Assembly (NCBI RefSeq): GCF_002926065.1
Contig: NZ_PREZ01000008.1
Coordinates: 124,001-188,000, forward strand
Direction of reading: 5' to 3'
DNA: 64,000 nucleotides
DNA from: Jeotgalibacillus proteolyticus
GTDB lineage: Bacteria; Bacillota; Bacilli; Bacillales; Jeotgalibacillaceae
The notes beneath the pieces were generated by a model that was not told the origin of the DNA, did not search any database, and saw only the letters and a program-made list of their open reading frames with translations. A program made the position numbers and the translations under genes. Positions 42,308 through 52,149 of this stretch are shown here, piece by piece. Position 1 is the first letter of the stretch. The number at the start of each line of letters is the position of its first letter.

Positions 42308-43591
42308 TCAATTAAATAGAAATGATTCAACTCTTTCATTTCCTGAAATCATATCCTTTACTTTGTATCGATTATTTTTCACTTCATCCTCACCGATAAT
42401 AATGACATACCGGATGTCCTCTTTATTTGCTTTATCAAGAGCTTTTCCTATTTTTCTCTTGCTCATCTCGAACTCCACCTTAAAGCCCTTTTTTCTTAAA
42501 TCATTCGCCACAAGCAGGGATTCCTTTTGAGTACCTAATGGAATAACATAATAATCAATCGTTGAACTTTCCTTAGAGCTCTTTCCTATTGAGCTCACTG
42601 CTGTAAAAATGACATCCAGCCCAAATGAAATACCTACTGTAGAAACGTTTAGTTCAGTGCCAATAAACCCGCCAATAGCGTTGTCATATCTTCCTCCGCT
42701 CCCGATACTCGATTTAATCGATTGATCTATTAGAAATATTTCATAGATTGTTCCTGTGTAGATCTCTAATCCCCTTGCTAAAAATGGGTTAAATACACAG
42801 TGTTCATTTACATTTAGGAATGTTAAATAGGATTGTAATTCCTTCAGCTCATTTAATCCCTGCCTTACATCTTCATTTTGTTCTGCATAAGAATCAAAAT
42901 AGTCAAAGCTTGAATTTTCTTCATCACGTAAAAACTGCTTGATCATTGTAATCGTTTCAGCAGATAACCCTTGCTCATTAAGCTCAGACAAAACTGCTTC
43001 CAAACCCACTTTTTCAAGCTTATCCAGCACTAAAATAACTTTATTCATTTTTTCTTTTTGATTACCAAATACAGTAAGCATTCCTGTTAATAATTTTCGG
43101 TTGTTATAGTGAATCGCTACAGGTAAATCCAGCTTGTTGAATGCGTCAAGGGCCATAACCAGTAATTCGGCTTCAGCAATTTGTGAATCCACCCCTACTA
43201 TATCAACGTCACATTGGGTAAACTCACGAAATCTTCCCGTTTTAATTGGTCCATCCCTGAATACTTTTCCAATTTCATAGCGTTTCAAAGGCATTTTCAA
43301 CGTAGGGTTCATTGCCACAACCTTTGCAAATGGAATCGTCAGGTCATAGCGCAGAGCTAAATCTCTCTCTCCTCTATCCGTTAATGTGTACATTTCCTCA
43401 ATGATCTCCGCTCCGCCCCCATACTTAGAAGCCAGTAATTCCGTGTAATTTAAGATTGGGGTTTCCAACGGTTTACATCCGTATTGAATAAATACATCTT
43501 CCAGTGTTCGTCTGATGTCTCTTCTAATTATTTCAGCATTCGGCAGGTAATCCTGAGTACCCTTTACATTTTGGTAATCCATTTTCTTCAT
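42308..43591 (-). CDS. hisS: Histidine-tRNA ligase
   Basis: The start is ATG 43591, 8 bases after GGAGG; the open frame extends to 43630 but through the attenuator. 427 residues, the usual HisRS length. Class II motifs: KGTQDYLPNAEIIRRDI at the start, YDLTIPFAKVVAMN, motif 2 KRYEIGKVFRDGPIKTGRFREFTQCDVDIVG, the histidine-binding ARGLEIYTGTIYE, and motif 3 GISFGLDVI. The C-terminal anticodon-binding domain (~330-427) is present, which separates it from HisZ. It charges tRNA-His. It lies downstream of rlmCD, not next to aspS as in B. subtilis, so it could be a second, specially regulated copy; the leader shows a promoter, a three-His leader peptide and a terminator. Confidence 0.93.
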   Translation of the reverse strand: MKKMDYQNVKGTQDYLPNAEIIRRDIRRTLEDVFIQYGCKPLETPILNYTELLASKYGGGAEIIEEMYTLTDRGERDLALRYDLTIPFAKVVAMNPTLKMPLKRYEIGKVFRDGPIKTGRFREFTQCDVDIVGVDSQIAEAELLVMALDAFNKLDLPVAIHYNNRKLLTGMLTVFGNQKEKMNKVILVLDKLEKVGLEAVLSELNEQGLSAETITMIKQFLRDEENSSFDYFDSYAEQNEDVRQGLNELKELQSYLTFLNVNEHCVFNPFLARGLEIYTGTIYEIFLIDQSIKSSIGSGGRYDNAIGGFIGTELNVSTVGISFGLDVIFTAVSSIGKSSKESSTIDYYVIPLGTQKESLLVANDLRKKGFKVEFEMSKRKIGKALDKANKEDIRYVIIIGEDEVKNNRYKVKDMISGNERVESFLFN

Positions 43592-43623
43592 GTTCAATTC
43601 CTCCATTTTTTGTAAAATAAAAA

Positions 43624-43661
43624 ACCGCACCTGATTTAAGTAAAAACTTAATCAAATGCGA
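43624..43661 (-). terminator. Attenuator terminator in the hisS leader
   Basis: Read leftward: CGCATTTGATTAAG (43659-43646) pairs with CTTAAATCAGGTGCG (43639-43625; one bulge), followed by GTTTTTTATTTT. It ends only 33 bases before the hisS start, inside the leader, so it must be bypassed for hisS to be expressed. Confidence 0.75.
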
Positions 43662-43715
43662 TTTAATGGGAAATAGCCTTCCTATTTGCGATTTCTTAAA
43701 AATCGAATAGCAAGA

Positions 43716-43775
43716 CTACTTAATATGATGATGTAGTTGTGAGTTCAAGCTTATTTGTTTTTTAACTGATTGCAT
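43716..43775 (-). CDS. Histidine-rich leader peptide (19 aa) upstream of hisS
   Basis: ATG at 43775 preceded at 5 bases by AGAGGTGAG (43789-43781) opens a 19-codon frame ending in TAG at 43716-43718. The peptide ends LHHHIK: three consecutive CAT histidine codons (43733-43725) four codons before the stop. Downstream, the heptamer AAATCGC (43694-43688) and its second copy in the terminator arm (43664-43658) can both pair with CGATTT (43705-43700), giving mutually exclusive structures. Such a peptide, promoter and terminator fit ribosome-mediated attenuation: lack of charged tRNA-His stalls the ribosome and prevents termination. Reading of the sequence is direct; the mechanism is inference. Confidence 0.75.
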   Translation of the reverse strand: MQSVKKQISLNSQLHHHIK

Positions 43776-43800
43776 AAACACTCACCTCTTATTTCCATTT

Positions 43801-43829
43801 ATGTTACCATATCGCTTTTTTTCGCTCAA
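43801..43829 (-). promoter_or_regulatory. Sigma-A-like promoter of the hisS leader
   Basis: Read leftward: TTGAGC (43829-43824), 17 bases, TAACAT (43806-43801). Transcription would start just before the leader-peptide ribosome binding site, giving a ~200-base leader. Confidence 0.5.
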
Positions 43830-43837
43830 TATTTTTT

Positions 43838-45223
43838 TTAGTCGACACGATAAATGCTTGCCACACACTCCACATGGCTCGTCTGCGGAAACATATCAAC
43901 TGGCTGTACCTTTTCTGTTCGATAGCCGCCGTCTTCAAGCACTCGCAGATCCCTTGCGAGTGTCCCAGGATTACAGGATACATAAACAACGCGCTTCGGT
44001 TTCATTTCTAAGATGGTTTGCAGCAGTGCTTCATCACAGCCCTTGCGCGGAGGATCTACAACAATAACGTCTGCTGTTTTTCCTTCTTTGTGCCATTTGG
44101 GGATAATGACTTCTGCCGGTCCTGCTTCAAACTCTGCATTGTTGATGCCATTGAGCTCAGCATTTTTCTTAGCATCTTCGATTGCCTGCTCGACGATTTC
44201 AACGCCGTATACCTTCTTTGCTTTTTGCGCGAGGAATAGTGAAATCGTACCGATCCCGCAATAAGCATCGACGACGTTTTCTTCCCCTGTGAGCTCTGCA
44301 TATTCTAGTGCCTTTTTATACAATACCTCTGTTTGAACAGGGTTAATTTGATAAAAGCTCTGAGCTGAGATCGCAAAACGAATATCTCCGATAGAATCAT
44401 AAATCACGTCGCTTCCCCAAAGAACGGTTGTTTTTTCACCCATGATCACATTGGTTTTCTTGCTGTTAACATTATGAATGATGGACGATAAGCCTTTGAT
44501 GTTTTCTTTTAATACGTCAATAAGCTCCAGTACATGAGGAACATCATTTGTTCTTGTGACAAGCACGACCATCACTTCGCCTGAGGTACGGCCATAGCGG
44601 ATCACAACATGGCGGAGCACTCCTTTATGACGGGCTTCGTCATAGGGCTGGATGCCAAGCTCATTGGCTTTTTGCTTAACGAGTGTCATGACCTGATCGC
44701 TTACTTCTTCCTGGATAATGCACTCCTTTACGTCAACAATTTCGTGGCTGCGTTTTGCATAAAAGCCTGAAATGACACGCCCTTCACTCATGCCAAAAGG
44801 AACCTGGCTTTTATTGCGGTAGCGCCAGGGCTCTTCCATGCCAAGTGTCGGAAGCACTGGAACGTCAGGGAGCTTTCCGATTCTCTCCATTACGTCCTGC
44901 ACCTGCTTTTGCTTGGCAGTTAGCTGCCCTTCATAGCTCAAATGCTGAAGCTGGCAGCCACCGCATTTGTAGTAAACCGGACAAGGCGGCACCACACGGT
45001 CCTGGCTTTTATTATGCCAGTCCATCACCCGGCCAAAGCCGTAATTTTTTGAGGTTTTTACTACTTTTACACGAACCTGCTCTCCAGGCAGTGCATTAGG
45101 AATGAATAACGGATAGCCGTCAATCTTTCCTACACCGTGTCCCTCATGGGTTAAATCTTCTATGCGAAGGTCCGTCACATCATTTTTCTTAACGGGAAGC
45201 ACTCCCTGCGTTTTCTTTGCCAT
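43838..45223 (-). CDS. rlmCD: 23S rRNA (uracil-C5)-methyltransferase RlmCD
   Basis: A 461-residue TrmA/RumA-family enzyme (B. subtilis YefA) that methylates U747 and U1939 of 23S rRNA. N-terminal TRAM domain (~15-75), a Cys cluster [16 protein letters not shown] (~80-95) for a 4Fe-4S centre, the SAM-binding [16 protein letters not shown] (~311-326), [12 protein letters not shown], and the catalytic Cys in [15 protein letters not shown] (~408-422). Start ATG 45223 with AAGGAAG. The length is normal. It is followed by the hisS leader promoter with no obvious terminator in between. Confidence 0.95.
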   Translation of the reverse strand: MAKKTQGVLPVKKNDVTDLRIEDLTHEGHGVGKIDGYPLFIPNALPGEQVRVKVVKTSKNYGFGRVMDWHNKSQDRVVPPCPVYYKCGGCQLQHLSYEGQLTAKQKQVQDVMERIGKLPDVPVLPTLGMEEPWRYRNKSQVPFGMSEGRVISGFYAKRSHEIVDVKECIIQEEVSDQVMTLVKQKANELGIQPYDEARHKGVLRHVVIRYGRTSGEVMVVLVTRTNDVPHVLELIDVLKENIKGLSSIIHNVNSKKTNVIMGEKTTVLWGSDVIYDSIGDIRFAISAQSFYQINPVQTEVLYKKALEYAELTGEENVVDAYCGIGTISLFLAQKAKKVYGVEIVEQAIEDAKKNAELNGINNAEFEAGPAEVIIPKWHKEGKTADVIVVDPPRKGCDEALLQTILEMKPKRVVYVSCNPGTLARDLRVLEDGGYRTEKVQPVDMFPQTSHVECVASIYRVD

Positions 45224-45539
45224 CTATATCTTCCTTTACTTAATCGAATGAGTAAAAATCGTACCTTTTATTTTACCATATAAATTATTGGCAATGTTAG
45301 TTTCTATGCAGATCTTGCTTATAGCGCTTAAGGCATCCTCGCTTTTTTCGAAATTGAATATCATCCCTGAAATTGTTTGTATATTTCCATCCAAAGGTTT
45401 ACATAATGAAAATATTGGGTAAATATTAAATCACTAAAAATAAAATTTTTAAAAAAAGGTTGATTTATCCTTTTTTATTAAGTAGAATAATTAAAATATT
45501 CTCTTAATTCTAGAAATTATAATAAAAGGAGAGCTTCAT
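45224..45539 (+). promoter_or_regulatory. Gap of 316 bases with a sigma-A promoter for the Nudix gene
   Basis: A good promoter TTGATT (45460-45465), 17 bases, TAGAAT (45483-45488) lies ~50 bases before the Nudix start. The rest is AT-rich with no other recognisable element. Confidence 0.5.
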
Positions 45540-45983
45540 ATGGCAAATTCACCATTAGTTAAAAGAAAGGTGCTTGCATACATTACACGCGTTCAGGATG
45601 GCAGCAGGGAATTACTCGTTTTCTCACATCGCGATTACCCCGAAGCAGGCCTTCAGGTACCAGGCGGCACAGTGGAGGACTCTGAGCTGCTGATTGATGC
45701 TTTATATCGTGAGGTGGAAGAGGAATGCGGCCTCAAACGTGATGAGCTTCAGCTTCAGGGAAAGCTTCATAAATATATGTATTACGCCGAAGACCGCAAG
45801 AAGGTGTACGAACGGAACTTCTTCCATCTTGAAGTAACTACCGATACAGCAGATGAGTGGGAATATGTTGTTGACGGTGACGGAGAAGATGGCGGATTGC
45901 ATTTTCAGTTCCGTTGGACGCCAATAGAAGATTGCTCGTTGGCAGCAGATCTTGATAATGCAGTAGAATGGTTGTACCAATAA
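45540..45983 (+). CDS. Nudix hydrolase
   Basis: A 147-residue protein with a complete Nudix box: GGTVEDSELLIDALYREVEEECGL (residues ~40-63), the REVEEE glutamates being the Mg ligands. It hydrolyses a nucleoside-diphosphate-X substrate that cannot be predicted from the box. AAAGGAGAG precedes the ATG. Single-gene unit with promoter and terminator, convergent to dgkB. Confidence 0.88.
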   Translation: MANSPLVKRKVLAYITRVQDGSRELLVFSHRDYPEAGLQVPGGTVEDSELLIDALYREVEEECGLKRDELQLQGKLHKYMYYAEDRKKVYERNFFHLEVTTDTADEWEYVVDGDGEDGGLHFQFRWTPIEDCSLAADLDNAVEWLYQ

Positions 45984-46015
45984 AAAGTCAGTCATCTTAG
46001 GCTGGCTTTTATTGT
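45979..46015 (+). terminator. Terminator after the Nudix gene
   Basis: CAATAAAAAGTCAGTC pairs imperfectly with GGCTGGCTTTTATTG across a 6-base loop. A second imperfect stem (ATAAGATCGC / GCAATCTTAT, 46027-46060) serves the opposite gene. Confidence 0.6.
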
Positions 46016-46060
46016 GCACTAAAAAAATAAGATCGCCCCAAAAGCTGGGAGCAATCTTAT

Positions 46061-47017
46061 CTAATCAAGCAGATTATTTTTTAACGTTACGGTTTTATCG
46101 TCATCCACGCGATCCTGCTCCCGCAGCTGGTCAAGCGGCGCAAAAACATTCAGGTGGCGGTATAGGTTTTGGAATTCTGCCGGCAATAATCCCCCGAACT
46201 CCCCATCAAGATTCAGCTGCACCTTTTCTTTAGCCGTGATTTTAATATGGTTAGCCTTAACATACACAAGATGCGGATCATGAAGATGCTCTCCTCTAAG
46301 GGCAAGCGAGATAATTCTTATCGTTTCCGCAAGATTTGTTTTCTTTAAAAACATCAGAGTAAACAACCCATCGTTTATAGAGGAATCGGGAGCGAGTTTT
46401 TCAAATCCTCCGACAGAATTCGTTAAACCGACAAGAAAAATCATAACTTCTCCTTCAAATACCTTACCATCATATTCAATTCTGACATCTGATGGTTTAA
46501 AGGATGGCAGCATTTCAATCCCCTTAAGATAGTAGGCAAGCTGGCCTAGCATCGTTTTCAGTCTGCTTGGCACTTCATACGTCAGCTCTGTAATACGGCC
46601 TCCTCCGGCAATATTAATAAAGTACTTATCATTCATTCTCCCAAGGTCTACAGGGATCGTGTTTCCTTCTAAGATGATATCCAGCGCTTTTTCAATATCG
46701 CGGGGGATGTGGAGGGCTCTTGCAAAATCATTTGTGGTACCCATCGGAATAAGCCCCAATTTCGGTCTGTTCGGCTTTTCAGCTATCCCATTTACAACCT
46801 CGTTTAATGTGCCGTCTCCACCTGCTGCAATAATAAGATCATGTCCGCGGTTGACCGCTATTTCTGCTGCAGCTGTTGCATCGCCTGCACGGGTAGTCGC
46901 ATGACAGGAGGTTTCATAGCCTGCCTGTTCAAGCTTCATTAATACCTCCGGCAAATGCTTTTTAAACAGCTCCCTGCCTGAGGTTGGATTATAAATAATT
47001 CTTGCTCTTTTCATCAT
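46061..47017 (-). CDS. dgkB: Soluble diacylglycerol kinase
   Basis: A 318-residue lipid kinase of the DAGK catalytic family (B. subtilis DgkB, formerly YerQ) that phosphorylates diacylglycerol released by lipoteichoic acid synthesis. Motifs: IYNPTSGRELFKKHLPEVL, IAAGGDGTLNEVVNG (ATP site, residues ~64-78), LGLIPMGTTNDFARALHI and GGGRITELTYEV. The length is normal. ATG 47017 with GGATGAAG; a second ATG follows directly. It keeps the conserved position between gatB and rlmCD known from B. subtilis. Confidence 0.95.
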   Translation of the reverse strand: MMKRARIIYNPTSGRELFKKHLPEVLMKLEQAGYETSCHATTRAGDATAAAEIAVNRGHDLIIAAGGDGTLNEVVNGIAEKPNRPKLGLIPMGTTNDFARALHIPRDIEKALDIILEGNTIPVDLGRMNDKYFINIAGGGRITELTYEVPSRLKTMLGQLAYYLKGIEMLPSFKPSDVRIEYDGKVFEGEVMIFLVGLTNSVGGFEKLAPDSSINDGLFTLMFLKKTNLAETIRIISLALRGEHLHDPHLVYVKANHIKITAKEKVQLNLDGEFGGLLPAEFQNLYRHLNVFAPLDQLREQDRVDDDKTVTLKNNLLD

Positions 47018-47142
47018 TTCTTCATCCTACTCTTTGATTAGTCATGCCATTTGTAATCTATAGATGGTCCTTTTGCTGCAAATCGTAACCAGTACCATTC
47101 TATGCGTAAACCAGTTTAAGTAAATCACTACTTACATAAAAA

Positions 47143-47172
47143 AAAGATAAGCCGGAACTCCAGCTTATCTTT
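47143..47172 (-). terminator. Terminator after the thioredoxin-like gene
   Basis: AAAGATAAGC (47143-47152) / GCTTATCTTT (47163-47172), followed leftward by TTTTTTTT. Confidence 0.7.
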
Positions 47173-47223
47173 ATCATAACGTGACCTTATGAAGATTTCC
47201 ACTTTCCTCTGTGAAAAAAAGTG

Positions 47224-47778
47224 TTAATTCTTTAAGACCGCCTTTAATTCTTCATAAACTGCAAGCCAAAAATCCTCTCGTTCCTGATAAGCGGCGGTAA
47301 GCTGTTTGAATAATAGCTCCTGACCCGTTTTAAATGCGGGATCTTCCTTTGCCGGCAGAGTACTTTTTGATTCATCGACAAACTCCTGAACCTTTTGGGC
47401 GCGTGGTCCCCATTTCCCAATCTCGCTGCCATCTTCATCAATGAAAATAAAGATAGGAATGGAGCGGGCAGTACCGTTTGTTAAATAGCGGTCCATTAAT
47501 TCAAGGTTTGAGTCCCTTAAAAGAAAACGAACCTTAATGTTTGATTCATTTGCGAGCGCCAGCAGAACAGGGTTGTTCATCATTGCGTCTCCGCACCAGT
47601 CCTCTGTAAGAACGAGGGCTCTAATGTTACGTGCAGCAAGTGATGAAAAAAATTCCTGATCCTCTGGCAGTGAAAACTGCTTTGCCACATTCTCCATATT
47701 TTCCTTATGTGTTGTCATCGAGTTTTTATATTCTTCTTCTGTTAATCCTTTATCAAACCATTCATTTAATGTAGTCAT
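47224..47778 (-). CDS. Thioredoxin-fold family protein
   Basis: The start is ATG 47778 with GAGGTGAT 7 bases upstream; the open frame back to 47841 lacks a site. 184 residues. The centre has LVLTEDWCGDAMMNNPVLLALANES, the thioredoxin helix with only one Cys (DWCGDA), then VRFLLRDSNLELMDRYLTNG and SIPIFIFIDEDGSEIGKWGPR with the cis-Pro. A single-Cys thioredoxin-like protein common in Bacillales; probably a thiol-binding or monothiol protein. It sits between gatB and dgkB, with terminators on both sides. Confidence 0.85.
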   Translation of the reverse strand: MTTLNEWFDKGLTEEEYKNSMTTHKENMENVAKQFSLPEDQEFFSSLAARNIRALVLTEDWCGDAMMNNPVLLALANESNIKVRFLLRDSNLELMDRYLTNGTARSIPIFIFIDEDGSEIGKWGPRAQKVQEFVDESKSTLPAKEDPAFKTGQELLFKQLTAAYQEREDFWLAVYEELKAVLKN

Positions 47779-47854
47779 TCTTATCACCTCAGCTATTTGA
47801 TTTTCTACTACAGAATGACACAAAGAAGTAATTTTTTCCATTATTTTGATTTAA

Positions 47855-47879
47855 AAAAACCGCCAAAATGGCGGTTTTT
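47855..47879 (-). terminator. Hairpin between thioredoxin-like gene and gatB
   Basis: AAAAACCGCC (47855-47864) / GGCGGTTTTT (47870-47879), just past the gatB stop; terminator of the gatCAB operon. Confidence 0.8.
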
Positions 47880-47886
47880 GAGTTCA

Positions 47887-49320
47887 TTATCTTTTTTGAA
47901 TTTCCTGGTTTAACAGCTTGTTGACCATTGGCGGATTTGCCTGGCCTTTTGAAGCCTTCATTATTTGGCCTACAAGGAAGCCGATGGCGCGGTCCTTACC
48001 GTTTTTAAAGTCTTCAATTGACTGAGGATTTGCATCGAGAACATCGGTTACAAACTTCAGTAATTCGCCTTCATCGGAAATTTGGACTAGCCCTTTTTCT
48101 TTCACGATCTTTTTAGGGTCTCCGCCTTTTTCAATCAGCTCTTTAAAGACCTTTTTCGCTATTTTAGAAGAAATGGTGCCGTCTTGAATCAGCTTAATCA
48201 TTCCAGCAAGACCCTGAGGCGTTAAGGCAATATCCTTTAGCTCCTTCTGCTCTGCGTTAAGATAGCCGGATACTTCTCCCATCAGCCAGTTTGAAGCAAG
48301 CTTAGCATCTGCCCCCTGCTCAAGGGTTGCTTCAAAGAAGTCGGACATTTCTTTTGTTAACGTCAAAACCATGGCATCGTAGCCGGGAAGTCCAAATTCT
48401 TCTACATAACGCTTTTTACGTGCATCAGGAAGCTCAGGAATAGAAGCTCTTACGCTTTCTCTCCACTCCTCATCAATATACATAGCCACAAGATCCGGTT
48501 CAGGGAAATAACGGTAGTCATCTGACCCTTCCTTCACACGCATCAGCAGGGTTTTACCGGTTGATTCATCATAGCGGCGTGATTCCTGTCTGATTTCCCC
48601 GCCTGAAAGCAGCACCTGCTCCTGGCGGATTTGTTCATGCTCAAGGCCTTTTTTTACATAGTTAAAGGAGTTAAGGTTTTTCAGTTCAGCTTTTGTACCG
48701 AATTCCTCCTGTCCAATTGGACGAAGAGAAATATTCGCATCACAGCGCAGTGAACCCTCTTCCATTTTACAGTCAGATACTCCTGTATATTGAATAATTG
48801 ATTTAATTTTTTCAAGGTAGGCATAGGCTTCTGCCGGTGTTCTGATATCCGGCTCAGAAACGATCTCAATTAACGGCGTCCCCTGGCGGTTATAGTCACA
48901 TAGTGAATAGCCTTTATCCGTGTGAGTCAGCTTGCCGGCATCCTCCTCCAGGTGAAGGCGCGTGATGCCGATTCGTTTTTTGTAGCCGTCTACTTCAATT
49001 TCAACCCATCCATGTTCACCGATCGGCTGATCAAATTGTGAAATCTGATAGGCTTTTGGGTTGTCGGGATAAAAATAGTTTTTGCGGTCGAATTTCGTTT
49101 GCTCTGCGATTTCACAGTTTAGAGCCATCGCTGCTTTCATGCCCCACTCAACTGCACGCTTATTGATCACTGGCAGCACACCCGGATAACCAAGGTCAAT
49201 TACATTGGTGTTTGTGTTCGGCTCCGCACCAAAATGTGCAGGTGCAGGAGAGAACATTTTAGAGTCAGTTTTAAGCTCTACATGGACTTCAAGTCCAATA
49301 ATCGTTTCGAAATTAGTCAT
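47887..49320 (-). CDS. gatB: Asp/Glu-tRNA amidotransferase subunit B
   Basis: A 477-residue GatB that activates Glu-tRNA-Gln (or Asp-tRNA-Asn) by phosphorylation. Motifs: [19 protein letters not shown] at the start, [45 protein letters not shown], and the C-terminal YqeY-like helical tail (~330-477) that holds tRNA. The length is normal. GGAGGGAG before the ATG; gatA ends 15 bases upstream. Last gene of the gatCAB operon. Confidence 0.98.
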   Translation of the reverse strand: MTNFETIIGLEVHVELKTDSKMFSPAPAHFGAEPNTNTNVIDLGYPGVLPVINKRAVEWGMKAAMALNCEIAEQTKFDRKNYFYPDNPKAYQISQFDQPIGEHGWVEIEVDGYKKRIGITRLHLEEDAGKLTHTDKGYSLCDYNRQGTPLIEIVSEPDIRTPAEAYAYLEKIKSIIQYTGVSDCKMEEGSLRCDANISLRPIGQEEFGTKAELKNLNSFNYVKKGLEHEQIRQEQVLLSGGEIRQESRRYDESTGKTLLMRVKEGSDDYRYFPEPDLVAMYIDEEWRESVRASIPELPDARKKRYVEEFGLPGYDAMVLTLTKEMSDFFEATLEQGADAKLASNWLMGEVSGYLNAEQKELKDIALTPQGLAGMIKLIQDGTISSKIAKKVFKELIEKGGDPKKIVKEKGLVQISDEGELLKFVTDVLDANPQSIEDFKNGKDRAIGFLVGQIMKASKGQANPPMVNKLLNQEIQKR

Positions 49321-49334
49321 GTTTGTTCTCCCTC

Positions 49335-50795
49335 CTACAATCCTGGTTTTAACTTATGGTGTTCGGTCGCTTGTTCAAATGCGTGAGCAACGCGGTAAAC
49401 CGTGCTCTCATCAAAATGCTTGCCGATAATTTGAAGACCGAGCGGCAATCCGTTTGAAGAAAGACCAGCCGGAACAGAAATTCCAGGAACCCCTGCAAGG
49501 TTAACCGGAATCGTTAAAATATCGTTTGCATACATCGTTAGCGGGTCGTCCACTTTTTCACCAATCTTAAAGGATGGTGTAGGTGTTGTCGGTCCGACGA
49601 CTACATCATACTGTTCAAAGATCTGGTCGAAGTCCTGCTTAATTAGCGTGCGGACCTTTTGAGCTTTTTTATAGTAAGCATCATAATAGCCTGAGCTTAA
49701 TGCATACGTTCCAAGCATAATACGGCGTTTTACTTCATCACCGAAGCCTTCTGCCCGCGTTTTTTTATAAAGGTCAATTAGATTTTCTGCATTGTCTGCA
49801 CGGTAGCCGTAGCGAATACCGTCAAAACGAGCAAGGTTTGCTGATGCTTCAGATGAAGACAGCAGATAATAAGTGGCTACTCCGTATTTAGAATGCGGCA
49901 GTGATACTTCATCGACAGTCGCCCCAAGTCCTTCTAACACATCAAGTGCTTTACGGACAGATTGGCGGACCTCTTCGCTTACCCCTTCACCAAGGTATTC
50001 TTTAGGCACAGCAATTTTCAGGCCTTTAATATCACCTGTTAAAGCCTGGCGGTAGCTTGGTACATTCACATTTGCTGAAGTTGAATCGTTGGGATCGAGC
50101 CCGGCAATGGCTTCTAATAGGTACGCATTATCCTCGACATTTCGAGTAATCGGACCGATTTGATCCAATGATGATGCAAATGCAATTAAGCCAAAACGTG
50201 AAACCCGGCCATAGGTTGGCTTAAGCCCAACAACTCCGCAAAATGAAGCAGGCTGACGGATGGAGCCCCCTGTGTCTGACCCCAAAGAAAATGGCACCTC
50301 TCCTGCAGCTACTGCAGCAGCAGAACCTCCTGAAGAACCTCCAGGCACTGTTTCTAAGTTCCATGGATTTTTTGTTTTTCTCATGGAGGAGTTTTCAGTA
50401 GAAGATCCCATCGCAAATTCATCCATATTTAATTTTCCAATCGTAATCGCATCTGCAGCCCGAAGCTTATCGACTACTGTAGCGTTATAGATCGGATCAA
50501 AATTTCCAAGTATTTTACTAGCTGCTGTTGTGCGCAGATCCTTTGTAACGATATTATCCTTTACGCCAATCGGCATGCCAAAAAGCATTCCCTGCGAACC
50601 ATCTGAAGATAATTTTGATTGAAGTGCTTCAGCCTGCGCCAGTGCACGCTCTTCATCTAATGTTAAAAACGCCTGAACCTGATCATCTACCTCAGAAATT
50701 CGCTTATAGGATTCCCGGACAAGATCGGTTACAGTAATCTCTTTTTTATGTAGAAGGCCTTGCAGATCGGACAACTTCTGATCAAATAATGACAT
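49335..50795 (-). CDS. gatA: Asp/Glu-tRNA amidotransferase subunit A
   Basis: A 486-residue amidase-signature protein that releases ammonia from glutamine for the GatB reaction. The catalytic triad is visible: Lys in [11 protein letters not shown] (~79), cis-Ser in [16 protein letters not shown] and the nucleophile Ser in [17 protein letters not shown]. The length is typical. GGGAGG before ATG 50795; 12 bases downstream of gatC. Confidence 0.98.
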   Translation of the reverse strand: MSLFDQKLSDLQGLLHKKEITVTDLVRESYKRISEVDDQVQAFLTLDEERALAQAEALQSKLSSDGSQGMLFGMPIGVKDNIVTKDLRTTAASKILGNFDPIYNATVVDKLRAADAITIGKLNMDEFAMGSSTENSSMRKTKNPWNLETVPGGSSGGSAAAVAAGEVPFSLGSDTGGSIRQPASFCGVVGLKPTYGRVSRFGLIAFASSLDQIGPITRNVEDNAYLLEAIAGLDPNDSTSANVNVPSYRQALTGDIKGLKIAVPKEYLGEGVSEEVRQSVRKALDVLEGLGATVDEVSLPHSKYGVATYYLLSSSEASANLARFDGIRYGYRADNAENLIDLYKKTRAEGFGDEVKRRIMLGTYALSSGYYDAYYKKAQKVRTLIKQDFDQIFEQYDVVVGPTTPTPSFKIGEKVDDPLTMYANDILTIPVNLAGVPGISVPAGLSSNGLPLGLQIIGKHFDESTVYRVAHAFEQATEHHKLKPGL

Positions 50796-50807
50796 GTCTA
50801 CGCCTCC

Positions 50808-51098
50808 CTATTCCAGTATTGTTGGCACCTTCACTTGACCATCCTGATGGTCCGGTGCATTTTTTAAGACTTCCTCACGTGGAAGGCCTTTTGATGCTTT
50901 ATCTTCACGCATAATATTTTTCATTTCAAGCACATGAGTCGTAGGCTCTACATTAGAGGTATCAAGCTCATTCAGCTGTTCAGCAAAGGTAATAATTGAA
51001 CCCAGCTGTCCGGCAAATTTTTCAGCTTCTTCTTCTGTAATAGCAAGACGCGCCAAGTGGGCTACGTGCTTAACCTGATCCGTCGTTATTTTTGTCAT
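50808..51098 (-). CDS. gatC: Asp/Glu-tRNA amidotransferase subunit C
   Basis: The start is ATG 51098, preceded by GGAGGTGACTTACACA; the frame reads back to 51149 without a site. 96 residues: [22 protein letters not shown], then [21 protein letters not shown] and [17 protein letters not shown], the standard GatC pattern that clamps GatA and GatB together. First gene of the operon. Confidence 0.97.
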   Translation of the reverse strand: MTKITTDQVKHVAHLARLAITEEEAEKFAGQLGSIITFAEQLNELDTSNVEPTTHVLEMKNIMREDKASKGLPREEVLKNAPDHQDGQVKVPTILE

Positions 51099-51218
51099 TG
51101 TGTAAGTCACCTCCGCGATTGTTCGAACACTCACAATACTGCTTATCATACCAAAAATGCGCTTTAGAAGGCAAATCCATATCCGATAATTCGGTGCAGT
51201 CGTTTTTCTTTAGCAGCC

Positions 51219-51653
51219 CTATCCGAAGAAACGTTTAAAGAAAGAGGGTTTTTCCTCAATACTTTCACTTGGTTTAGCTCTTTTTGAAATCTCAATGCGC
51301 TCCTTATCAACGGCTTCCTCATGTGCAAGCACCAGCCCGTACTCAGAATTGTGCTCCTTATTGGAAACAGATGTATAAGATACTTTGTACTTATCAGCTA
51401 GCCGAATATATTTAGATAAAAAGCTGTAGCTCATATTTCCATTTAAGAAAAGCTTAAGGTTTTTATTCTTTTTCATGGCTTCCTCTATTTCAGAGTAAGC
51501 CTCTTCTTCTCTTACCTGAGTCTGCAAAAGAACATACTCAATTCTCTCCCGAATCGTTCCTAAATATTTTCGCCTTTCATCCGGAAGAATTTCTTTTGCT
51601 CCGTATATACCATCCTGAATATAGTCATCTACACTTTTTCTGTTATTACTCAT
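51219..51653 (-). CDS. yueI: YueI family (DUF1694) protein
   Basis: A 144-residue protein with SVDDYIQDGIYGAKEILPDERRKYLGT at the start, then LFLNGNMSYSFLSKYIRLADKY and YGLVLAHEEAVD, the DUF1694/YueI pattern. The C-terminus ends PSFFKRFFG. Function unknown, cytosolic. It lies upstream of gatC on the same strand, 120 bases away. Confidence 0.85.
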   Translation of the reverse strand: MSNNRKSVDDYIQDGIYGAKEILPDERRKYLGTIRERIEYVLLQTQVREEEAYSEIEEAMKKNKNLKLFLNGNMSYSFLSKYIRLADKYKVSYTSVSNKEHNSEYGLVLAHEEAVDKERIEISKRAKPSESIEEKPSFFKRFFG

Positions 51654-52149
51654 GCTGTCACCTCTTTGCTATACTTTGAATTACACTTTCATATGGCATC
51701 ATTGTACTTGATTTAATCATTCATTTCACTGAAAGACACCTGTTAGACGATAGGATAAAATGATCCCTTTTACTTCCTTATTTAACTTAACCAATGCATA
51801 GTAAAAAGAATTAGCGCGAGAATAACAACAAACGCAATGAGTCTTGTTTTTAATACTAATTTTTAACTACTCATTCAAAAAGAACTAATAGATATTATTT
51901 TTTGCTTCTCAAAAACAATATTTCCTATTTTCCCCGTATTCACCCTGGTATAATAGTCTGAATATTTTTATTTTAATTTTTTGTTAAATCTCAGCTAACC
52001 CCTGTCCTTATAAGCTCTTGAGCCTTTATTACCATCCGTTTCCTAGTTTGACTCCCTTGAATAAAGGATACTTATTTGATAGGTTATTCAACTGTAAGTA
52101 TGTCGAATAATGTCATACAAAACTACATCATGATGAAAGGAGCGATTTT
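51654..52149. other. Gap of 496 bases upstream of putP
   Basis: AT-rich. On the minus strand 51782-51865 encodes a hydrophobic stretch (TRLIAFVVILALILFTMHW and a stop) resembling a tiny membrane peptide, but with no start codon or ribosome binding site in frame. A TTGACT at 52050 may be a -35 for putP, without a clear -10. No other element recognised. Confidence 0.35.

Noticed and set aside
43592-43810. T-box riboswitch upstream of hisS
   Set aside because: No T-box sequence (TGGnACCGCG) or long specifier hairpin is present; the terminator is preceded by a short His-coding peptide instead.
51782-51865. Hydrophobic mini-peptide on the minus strand
   Set aside because: Looks like a membrane helix but has no start codon or ribosome binding site in frame.
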